Positions 1 through 5,411 of a DNA stretch of 6,659 nucleotides are shown in pieces; position 1 is the stretch's first letter, and each line of letters starts with the position of its first letter. Below the pieces are notes generated by a model that made no database searches, was not told the origin of the DNA, and saw only the letters and a program-made list of their open reading frames with translations. The position numbers were made by a program, and so were the translations under genes. The stretch is from Deltaproteobacteria bacterium UBA2385 (lineage in GTDB: Bacteria; Myxococcota_A; UBA796; UBA2385), in contig DDSR01000317.1 of the NCBI GenBank assembly GCA_002343455.1, positions 1 to 6,659 of the forward strand, in the 5' to 3' direction.

Positions 1-7
1 TTGCTCT

Positions 8-63
8 CACCCTCCCCTCGCTTGCGGGGGAGGTGCCGAGCGGAGCGAGGCGGAGGGGGGGGG
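8..63. repeat. REP-like GC-rich palindromic intergenic element
   Basis: Positions 11-17 (CCTCCCC) and 27-33 (GGGGAGG) form a perfect 7-bp stem. Inside it, CG/CG pairs at 19-20 and 25-26 close a CTTG loop. A second C-rich/G-rich pairing is possible between 10-15 (CCCTCC) and 52-57 (GGAGGG). The intervening GCCGAGCGGAGCGAGGCGG stretch and the terminal G9 run (55-63) give it the look of the short palindromic intergenic repeats dispersed in many GC-rich proteobacterial genomes. There is no T-tract, so it is not an obvious intrinsic terminator. It lies directly upstream of the first gene. Repeat status in this genome is an inference, since only one copy is visible here. Confidence 0.5.
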
Positions 64-106
64 CGTCCGGCCGCCAGCCCCCGCTGTTTCCAGATAGCGG
101 GCCAGG

Positions 107-3100
107 ATGAACGTCCTCCTCGCCCTGCTCTCCTGCCAGGCCCCCTCGGTCCCGGGCTCCAGCTTTCCGGGCTCCTCCCTGGGAGCTTCAGACGACGGGC
201 TCGCCGCGATCCAGCTCCGGCTGGCCTCCGAGGCGCGGGCCATCCACCCCCGCGGCGAGGGCTTCCGCGCCAACCTACCGCTGCTAGGCAGCCAGGCTCA
301 CTTCGACACCCACGGGGTCCGCCTGGCTCCGCGAGGCAGCGCGGACGAGGGTCTGAGCGTCCGCTTTCGCGGCTGGGGCCGCTCGCAGCCCACCCCGGTC
401 GAGGCGGTCCAGCCCGGCCTCGGAGCGTGCACCGACGAGCGCGACCCGATCGACCGCTGCGTTCAGCGCCTGGAGTACGCCCATGCCGGCCTGACCGAGT
501 GGTGGATCGGGCTGGACACCGGCCTGGAGCAGGGCTGGACCCTCACCGAGCGCCCCCCAGGGGACGGGCCGGTTGTCATCGACGTCGCCCTGGACGGCCT
601 GCGGACCATGGTGCCCGGCGCCGGCGAGCTGCGGCTGGTCGACCGCTCTGGCGCCGCCTGGACCTTGGGGCGTCTGCAGGCCTGGGACGCGACCGGCGCC
701 GCCATCCCGGTGCGCCTGGCCGCCGCGGCAGGCGGCTTCCAGATCCTGATCGACGACCGGGGTGCCCGCTGGCCCCTGACCGTCGATCCTGTCTACGAGT
801 CCGCGGCCACCACCTTCCTGGGCGGGGTCGGGCGACTGGGCTCCGCCCTGGCCGGCGTCGGCGACGTCAACGGCGATGGGTTCGACGACGTGCTCGTCAG
901 CGCCCCCGCCCTGGGCGACGACACCGGCACGGTCCGACTGCACCTCGGCGACGCCGGGGGCCTCTCCCTGACGCCCACCTCGATCCTCCAGGGAGAGCGC
1001 TCGGCCTCCTCTTTCGGCGCCAGCCTCGTCGGCGCGGGCGATCTCGACGGCGACGGCTACGCCGATGTGGCGGTCGGCGCCCCTGCCGAGGACGACCGGA
1101 CCGGCGCGGTCCGGATCTACATCGGCGGTCCCACGGGGCTCTCGACCGAGCCCAGCCTGGTCCTGCGCGGCGACTCCCCCGGGCAGGCCTTCGGCACCAG
1201 CCTGGCCGGAGGCCTCGACCTGAACGGCGACGGTCACCCCGATCTCGCGGTCGGCGCCCCGCGGGCAGGCGACGAGAACGGCCGCGTCAGCATCTACCTG
1301 GGGAGCGCCACCGGACTCAGCCCCAGCGCCGACATCGTCCTCAACGGCAGCGCCGATGCCGGGGCCTTCGGCAGCAGCCTCGCCCTGCTGGAGGACCTCG
1401 ACGGCGACGGCTTCGACGAGCTGGCCGTCGGCGCGCCCCTGGTCGACAGCCTGCGGGGCACGGTCAGCGTCTTCCCCGGATCGGCCTCCGGCCCGGCCGA
1501 AGAGCCCCTGCTCGTGCTCGCTGGCGACGGAAGCCTGGAGGGCTTCGGCACCTCCATCACCACGGCGGGGGATGTCAACGGTGACGGCCACCCCGACCTC
1601 GCTGTCGGCGCGCCCTATGGCGGCGAGAGCGGTCGGGTGTACATCCACTCCGGCTCCGAGGGCGGCCTGGTCGATGTTCCGTCCTCCACGCTGACCATCA
1701 CCGACTACACCCGCTTCGGCTGGCAGGTTGCAGGCGCGGGAGATGTCAACGGAGACGGCTATGACGACCTGATCGTCGGCTCGCCCGACAACGAGCGCGC
1801 GGAAGGCGCCGCCAGCCTGTTCCTGGGAGCCTCGACCGGCCTGGCCGAGGAACCGAGCCTGCGCTTCGAAGGCCCGGCCTCCGGCGAGACCGGCTTCGCC
1901 GTGGCCGGCGCTGGCGACGTCGACGGGGACGGCTACGACGACATCCTGGTGGGCTCCCCCGGCGCCGAGGACGAACGAGGCCAGGCCGAGCTGTTCCAAG
2001 GGCGGGCCGAGGGCCCCTCGGGGCTGCCCGGCCGGACGCTCACCGGCGACGAGGCGAGCGTCTTCTTCGGACAGACCCTCGCTGGCGCGGGCGACCTCGA
2101 CGGCGACGGCTTCGACGAGGTGGTGATCGGCGCCTGGTGGAGCCAGCGCGTCTATCTGTACTCGGGGAGCGCGACCGGGGTCTCCCCCATCGCCACCGCC
2201 GTCCTGCCCGACCCCGACGAGGAGGGTTCGGCCTTCGGCCGATCCCTGGCCGGCGCAGGTGACCTCGACGGCGATGGCTTCGACGACCTCGCGGTCGGCG
2301 CCCCTTCCGCCGACGACGGTCGGGGCTGGGTGTTCGTCTATTCGGGCAGCGCCAGCGGCATCGATCCATCCGCCGCCGAAGGGCTGGAGGGGCCCGAAGC
2401 CGACAGCGCCTTTGGCAGCAGCCTCGACGCGGCGGGAGACACCAACGGCGATGGCTTCGACGACCTGGTGATCGGCGCCTACCTGTACGAGTCTCGTACC
2501 GGACGTGCCTACCTCGCCCAGGGCAGCGCCTCCGGCCTCAGCGCGCGCGAGCTGCGCGGGCTCAGCGCTCCCGACGCGGACAGCTCCTTCGGCCTGGCCG
2601 TGGCCGGGCTGGGTGATGTGGACGCCGACGGATACGACGATGTGCTGGTCGGCGCCCCCCGCTACGACTCCGACACTGGCCGCGCCTACCTCTACCGGGG
2701 GGCCTCCAGCGGTCTGTCCAGCGAGGCGACCCTCACCCTGACCGGCACCGCCGTCGCAGGCCAGTTCGGCTCCTCGCTGGCTGGACCCGGCGATGTGAAC
2801 GGAGACGGATACGCCGACGCCGCCGTCGGTGCCAGCGCCGCGGACGACGACGCGGGCGAGGTCCACCTCTTCCTCGGAGGCGAGGGCGGGCTGCCCGACC
2901 TGCCGGACCAGAGCCTGGCGGGAGAGGCCGGAAGCCGCTTCGGACAGAGGCTGGCCGCGGGCGGTGACCTCGACATGGACGGCTTCGCCGACCTGGCCAT
3001 CGGGGCCAGCGAGCTGAGCGTGGCCGGGCTGGGCGGATCCGCCGGCGGGGTCTTCGTGTACGAGGGCGGCGAGGACGGGCTGGCCGCTGAGCCGGTCCTC

Positions 3101-3700
3101 CAGCTCTTCGGCAGCCGCGTCAACCAGGCTCTTGGGAGCGCGCTTGCCATGGCCGGCGACGTCAACGGCGACGGGTATGGCGATCTGCTGGTCGGCAGCC
3201 AGGCATCGTCGGCGTGGATCTACCTGGGCTACGCCGACGACGACGGCGACGGGGTGCTCTCGATCCACGACTGCGACGATGCCGATCCCGAGGTCGGCGA
3301 GCCCAGCCAGACCCTGTACCAGGACGCCGACGGCGACGGCTACGGCGATCCCGAGACCGGTGCGCTGCGCTGCGAGGACGAGGGTCTGACCACCGACGCC
3401 ACCGACTGCGACGACTCCGATCCGGGGGTGAACCCGGGGGCGGAGGAGATCCCAGGGGATGGTCTCGACCAGGACTGCGACGGCGCCGACGCCGACCCCG
3501 GCGACGGGGGTGGCAGCGACGGAGGCAGCAGCGACGGAGGTAGCAGCGACGGCGGGGGCAGCGTGGAGCCTGGTGAAGACCCCGATGGCGACAAGGACAA
3601 GGGGCGCTGCGACGGCTGCTCTTCGGCTACACCCTCGCTCCCTGGCGTGGGCGGCTTGTTCGCCATCTTCGCCCTGCTCGGCCTCCGTCGGCGTCCCTGA
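107..3700 (+). CDS. FG-GAP repeat (integrin-alpha-like beta-propeller) surface protein with MopE-type motifs and MYXO-CTERM-like tail
   Basis: This is a predicted extracellular or cell-surface protein of 1197 residues; its ligand is unknown. The N-terminus MNVLLALLSC resembles a very short lipoprotein signal (LLSC, Cys10) but lacks a basic n-region. Residues about 15-235 form a beta-rich domain ending in RWPLTVDP, a type I associate with myxobacterial FG-GAP proteins. Residues 252-1032 carry fourteen FG-GAP motifs of the form GDxNGDGxxDLxVGAP, mostly 59 residues apart, each with a calcium-loop-like DxDGDGxxD. Residues 1044-1126 contain DxDGDG loops and DCDDxDP/DQDCDG motifs of the MopE putative metal-binding type. 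A DGGSS linker (1133-1152) precedes Cys1168, Cys1171, a hydrophobic stretch and a terminal RRRP, as in MYXO-CTERM sorting signals. ATG 107 is the first start after an in-frame stop at 95-97; the ribosome-binding site is poor. Adhesion or matrix roles are typical guesses for the family and are not shown here. Confidence 0.93.
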   Translation: MNVLLALLSCQAPSVPGSSFPGSSLGASDDGLAAIQLRLASEARAIHPRGEGFRANLPLLGSQAHFDTHGVRLAPRGSADEGLSVRFRGWGRSQPTPVEAVQPGLGACTDERDPIDRCVQRLEYAHAGLTEWWIGLDTGLEQGWTLTERPPGDGPVVIDVALDGLRTMVPGAGELRLVDRSGAAWTLGRLQAWDATGAAIPVRLAAAAGGFQILIDDRGARWPLTVDPVYESAATTFLGGVGRLGSALAGVGDVNGDGFDDVLVSAPALGDDTGTVRLHLGDAGGLSLTPTSILQGERSASSFGASLVGAGDLDGDGYADVAVGAPAEDDRTGAVRIYIGGPTGLSTEPSLVLRGDSPGQAFGTSLAGGLDLNGDGHPDLAVGAPRAGDENGRVSIYLGSATGLSPSADIVLNGSADAGAFGSSLALLEDLDGDGFDELAVGAPLVDSLRGTVSVFPGSASGPAEEPLLVLAGDGSLEGFGTSITTAGDVNGDGHPDLAVGAPYGGESGRVYIHSGSEGGLVDVPSSTLTITDYTRFGWQVAGAGDVNGDGYDDLIVGSPDNERAEGAASLFLGASTGLAEEPSLRFEGPASGETGFAVAGAGDVDGDGYDDILVGSPGAEDERGQAELFQGRAEGPSGLPGRTLTGDEASVFFGQTLAGAGDLDGDGFDEVVIGAWWSQRVYLYSGSATGVSPIATAVLPDPDEEGSAFGRSLAGAGDLDGDGFDDLAVGAPSADDGRGWVFVYSGSASGIDPSAAEGLEGPEADSAFGSSLDAAGDTNGDGFDDLVIGAYLYESRTGRAYLAQGSASGLSARELRGLSAPDADSSFGLAVAGLGDVDADGYDDVLVGAPRYDSDTGRAYLYRGASSGLSSEATLTLTGTAVAGQFGSSLAGPGDVNGDGYADAAVGASAADDDAGEVHLFLGGEGGLPDLPDQSLAGEAGSRFGQRLAAGGDLDMDGFADLAIGASELSVAGLGGSAGGVFVYEGGEDGLAAEPVLQLFGSRVNQALGSALAMAGDVNGDGYGDLLVGSQASSAWIYLGYADDDGDGVLSIHDCDDADPEVGEPSQTLYQDADGDGYGDPETGALRCEDEGLTTDATDCDDSDPGVNPGAEEIPGDGLDQDCDGADADPGDGGGSDGGSSDGGSSDGGGSVEPGEDPDGDKDKGRCDGCSSATPSLPGVGGLFAIFALLGLRRRP
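274..288. repeat. CTAG palindrome-like motif, copy 1
   Basis: CCTACC-GCT-GCTAGG. The right half-site is perfect for the consensus CCTAGC-N3-GCTAGG and the left half has two mismatches. It lies within the FG-GAP gene (Leu57 and Leu60, both CTA). Confidence 0.45.
860..3202 (+). repeat. Fourteen-copy FG-GAP coding repeat, about 177-nt period
   Basis: The conserved GD codons begin at residues 252, 311, 370, 429, 488, 545, 603, 662, 718, 777, 836, 895, 953 and 1017. Intervals are 59, 59, 59, 59, 57, 58, 59, 56, 59, 59, 59, 58 and 64 residues. The repetition is also visible in DNA: a 27-nt segment starting GACCTCGACGGCGACGG is identical at 1394-1420 (copy 4) and 2093-2119 (copy 8). Copies 11 (DVDADGYDD) and 13 (DLDMDGFAD) deviate from the D-x-D-G-D-G loop. 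Copy 8 has a shortened loop after GAWW. Copy 14 is separated from copy 13 by a longer insertion. Confidence 0.9.
3518..3562 (+). repeat. Three tandem 15-nt repeats encoding DGGSS/DGGGS linker
   Basis: Three consecutive 15-nt units (3518-3532, 3533-3547, 3548-3562) encode DGGSS, DGGSS and DGGGS. The first two differ at one base (GGC/GGT) and the third is more diverged. They form a flexible acidic linker between the MopE-type motifs and the Cys-containing C-terminal signal. Its length could vary by slippage. Confidence 0.85.
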
Positions 3701-3717
3701 ACCCCCTTCCCCCTCCC

Positions 3718-3721
3718 GGAG
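3718..3721 (+). promoter_or_regulatory. Shine-Dalgarno site for the SDR gene
   Basis: GGAG lies 5 nt before GTG 3727. This supports the GTG start over downstream codons and gives a 26-nt spacer from the preceding stop. Confidence 0.75.
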
Positions 3722-3726
3722 CTCCG

Positions 3727-4506
3727 GTGTCCACCACGTCCAAAGGCCGCCTCGCCGGTCGCACAGCCCTCATCACCGGTGCCAGCCGCGGCATCGGCGA
3801 GGCCATCGCCACCGCCGCCGCCCGCGAAGGGGCCCGCCTCGTCCTGGTCAGCCGGAAGGAGGCCGGTTTGCTCGCCGCGGCCGCCCGCATCCAGGCGCAG
3901 CTGCCTCAAGCCGAGATCCTCACCCGCGCCTGCCATGCCGGCGATCTCGCCGCCATCGAGGCCCTCTTCCTGGACCTGGACGCCCGTGGGGTCCGCGTCG
4001 ACGCCCTGGTCAACAACGCCGCCGCCAACCCCTACTTCGGACCGCTGATGCTGGCCGACTGGTCGGCCTGGGAGAAGACCTTCGAGGTCAACCTCAAGGG
4101 CCCCTTCGAGCTCTCCCGGCAGGTGGCCCGCCGCCTGATCGACGCCGGAGCTCCCGGCGCCATCCTCAACATCAGCTCCATCTTCGGCCTGCGCGGGGCC
4201 CCCTTTCAGGGCATCTACGCCATGACCAAGGCCGCGCTGATCTCGCAGACCCGCACCCTGGCCCTGGAGTGGGGGGCCGCCGGCATCCGGGTCAACGCGA
4301 TCGCCCCCGGCCTGGTCGAGACCCGCTTCGCCAGCGCCTTGATCGAGAGCGAGGAGATCCTCTCCCGCTACAACGACCGAACGGCGCTAGGCCGGCCGGC
4401 CCAGCCCGAGGAGATCGCCGGTATGGCCATCACCCTGCTCTCCGACGAGAGCAGCTACACCACCGGCCAGGTCATGGTGCTCGACGGCGGCTACACCCTT
4501 GGCTGA
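3727..4506 (+). CDS. SDR family NAD(P)-dependent oxidoreductase
   Basis: This is a classical short-chain dehydrogenase/reductase of 259 residues, the usual length, and probably a cytosolic NAD(P)H-linked alcohol/ketone oxidoreductase. Visible hallmarks are the cofactor glycine motif TGASRGIG (17-24), NNAAA (96-100, in place of the usual NNAG), and the active-site residues Asn122 (EVNLKG), Ser151 (NISS), Tyr164 and Lys168 (YxxxK). IAPGLVETRF follows the catalytic core, and a C-terminal TTGQVMVLDGGY segment is typical of the FabG-like branch. ACHAGDL and NPYFGPL resemble the DHRS4-like subgroup, but the substrate cannot be read from sequence. An Arg (SRK, 42-44) after beta-2 hints at NADP(H) preference; this is an inference. 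The gene follows the FG-GAP gene by 26 nt, and its stop overlaps the DUF309 start by 8 nt. A CTAG motif copy lies at 4377-4391. Confidence 0.95.
   Translation: MSTTSKGRLAGRTALITGASRGIGEAIATAAAREGARLVLVSRKEAGLLAAAARIQAQLPQAEILTRACHAGDLAAIEALFLDLDARGVRVDALVNNAAANPYFGPLMLADWSAWEKTFEVNLKGPFELSRQVARRLIDAGAPGAILNISSIFGLRGAPFQGIYAMTKAALISQTRTLALEWGAAGIRVNAIAPGLVETRFASALIESEEILSRYNDRTALGRPAQPEEIAGMAITLLSDESSYTTGQVMVLDGGYTLG
4377..4391. repeat. CTAG palindrome-like motif, copy 2 (degenerate)
   Basis: CCGAAC-GGC-GCTAGG. The right half-site is perfect and the left half matches at four of six positions. It lies within the SDR gene (Leu221, CTA). This is the weakest copy, and it holds the only CTAG in the window that is not near a second CTA. 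Confidence 0.3.
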
Positions 4507-4891
4507 GGACCGGCGGGTCGACCAGGGCATCGCCGCGATCCGCGAACGCCGATGGTACGAGGCCCACGAGCTGCTGGAGGATCCGTGGCGGGAGGAGCAG
4601 GACTCCCGTCGCAAGGCCTTGCTGCAGGGGCTGATCCACGGGGCGGTCGCCCTGGAGCACCTGCGGCGGGGCAACCCGCGGGGCGCCTGGGGGCAGCTCG
4701 GCAAGGCCCAAGTCCGGCTGGAGGGCGCGCCCGACAGCTTCGAGGGGGCCAGCCTCGCGCGGTGGGTCGTCGAGCTGAGCGCCTTCTCCGAAGAGATCCA
4801 GCTGGAGGAGCGCAGCCGGAGGCAGCTCCAGCGCCTGCCTGTCGAGGGCCTGCCGCCGCTGCCGCCAGAGACCGACTGGCCCCTGCCCTGA
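4499..4891 (+). CDS. DUF309 domain-containing protein
   Basis: This is a small, probably soluble, all-helical protein of 130 residues. Residues 19-30 (WYEAHELLEDPW) and 43-54 (QGLIHGAVALEH) match the DUF309 signature, an E-A-H-E-x-x-E...W segment followed by LLQGLI..A.ALxH. A GNPRGAW helix and a helical C-terminal half follow. Family length (about 100-150 residues) fits. No biochemical function is established for DUF309 that I know of; the conserved His and Glu residues could bind a metal or ligand, which is speculative. The proposed TTG start overlaps the end of the SDR gene by 8 nt, with only a weak GGCGG (4486-4490) upstream. This favours translational coupling to the SDR gene. The frame stays open further upstream, so the exact start is less certain than the gene. 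It converges on the hemerythrin gene with a 9-nt gap. Confidence 0.85.
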   Translation: MAEDRRVDQGIAAIRERRWYEAHELLEDPWREEQDSRRKALLQGLIHGAVALEHLRRGNPRGAWGQLGKAQVRLEGAPDSFEGASLARWVVELSAFSEEIQLEERSRRQLQRLPVEGLPPLPPETDWPLP

Positions 4892-4900
4892 TCGCCGGGC

Positions 4901-5344
4901 TCAAGCGCGCAAGCGGGTGAGCAGCTCAGGCCAGTCGGCGCCGATCCGGGAGGCCATCATCGGGTAGAGCACCTGCTCCTCCTTCAGGTTGTGCTGCTGG
5001 ATCAACATCAGCAGCGTGTCCCCCAGGTCGACCAGCTGGTCCCGGTCACCCGCCGCGACCGCCTCGCCCATCTGGTCCAACAGGCCGCGCATGCCCTCGT
5101 GCTCGCTGCGCATCACCTGGGTCGGACCCATCCCGAACATCCCCGTCGCCTGCTCGAAGGCGGGGAAGAGCGTCTCCTCCTCCCACTCCAGGTGCCGCCG
5201 GAGCTGGTGATCGAACTCCTTGAAGGGCGTCGCCACCTGGTCGGCCGGCGCCTCCTCGACAGCCGCCCAGGCCTGATCGCAGGCGCGGTGGTCGTGCGTG
5301 AGGAAGATGTCGACGCTGCTGGTCGGATGCGAGGGGAAGGACAT
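4901..5344 (-). CDS. Hemerythrin HHE domain-containing protein
   Basis: This is a single-domain hemerythrin-like protein of 147 residues, predicted to be a cytosolic four-helix bundle carrying a diiron centre that binds O2 or NO or stores iron. Candidate ligands, numbered from ATG 5344, follow the family order: His17/His19 (LTHDHR), His46 or His51 with Glu55/56 (FDHQLRRHLEWEEE, then TLFP), His82 (SEHEGM), and His118 with Glu122/123 (QQHNLKEE, then QVLYPM). It has no N-terminal ScdA/RIC domain, so it is not a full-length YtfE-type repair protein. A longer version starting at GTG 5374 has no Shine-Dalgarno sequence and would run through an inverted repeat. ATG 5344 has GGAG 5 nt upstream and is preferred. 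It is divergent from the membrane-protein gene across 67 nt, which suggests shared control. Confidence 0.93.
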   Translation of the reverse strand: MSFPSHPTSSVDIFLTHDHRACDQAWAAVEEAPADQVATPFKEFDHQLRRHLEWEEETLFPAFEQATGMFGMGPTQVMRSEHEGMRGLLDQMGEAVAAGDRDQLVDLGDTLLMLIQQHNLKEEQVLYPMMASRIGADWPELLTRLRA

Positions 5345-5349
5345 GGAGG

Positions 5350-5353
5350 CTCC
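5350..5353 (-). promoter_or_regulatory. Shine-Dalgarno site selecting the ATG start of the hemerythrin gene
   Basis: CTCC on the + strand reads GGAG on the minus strand, 5 nt upstream of ATG 5344. The upstream in-frame GTG at 5374 has nothing comparable. Confidence 0.75.
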
Positions 5354-5372
5354 GGTTTGGGGTGCGGGGAGC

Positions 5373-5388
5373 ACTTAACGGATTAAGT
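5373..5388. promoter_or_regulatory. Perfect inverted repeat, candidate shared CRP/FNR-type operator
   Basis: ACTTAA-CGGA-TTAAGT is a perfect 6-bp inverted repeat with a 4-nt spacer, in the only AT-rich patch of the divergent spacer. The 5-N4-5 core (CTTAA-N4-TTAAG) has the geometry of FNR/DNR/NnrR sites (TTGAT-N4-ATCAA), though the base sequence differs. It ends 23 nt before the membrane-protein ATG (5412) and begins 28 nt from the hemerythrin ATG (5344). Its centre (5380.5) is too close to either start codon for a classical -41.5 activator position with leadered transcripts, so a repressor operator covering both promoters fits better. I see no convincing -35/-10 pairs. Confidence 0.5.
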
Positions 5389-5401
5389 TGTCCACTGAAA
5401 G

Positions 5402-5405
5402 GGAG
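5402..5405 (+). promoter_or_regulatory. Shine-Dalgarno site for the membrane-protein gene
   Basis: GGAG, within the purine-rich run GGGAGAGAGG (5401-5410), lies 6 nt before ATG 5412 and supports that start. Confidence 0.75.
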
Positions 5406-5411
5406 AGAGGC

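Noticed and set aside
1..1584. A 527-codon + strand frame overlapping the start of the FG-GAP gene
   Set aside because: The product is dominated by Arg, Pro and Gly, as expected for an out-of-frame reading of GC-rich DNA. The FG-GAP frame has clear domains.
284..3268. A 994-codon open frame on the minus strand, antisense to the FG-GAP gene
   Set aside because: It is explained by GC-rich, repetitive codons on the + strand. The translated product is low-complexity, follows the 177-nt repeat and shows no family motif.
3459..4634. A 391-codon + strand frame spanning the end of the FG-GAP gene and the SDR gene
   Set aside because: It is an out-of-frame shadow; the SDR frame has all the catalytic motifs.
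4899..4928. Short inverted repeats (GCTCA...TGAGC and TGAGC-A-GCTCA) at the convergent junction, as a bidirectional terminator
   Set aside because: Stems of only 5 bp, one with a 14-nt loop, no T-tract, and overlap with the hemerythrin 3' end. Too weak to call.
5345..5411. Sigma-70-type -35/-10 promoters for the divergent genes
   Set aside because: Short AT-rich pieces are present, but I could not place a -35/-10 pair with proper spacing on either strand.
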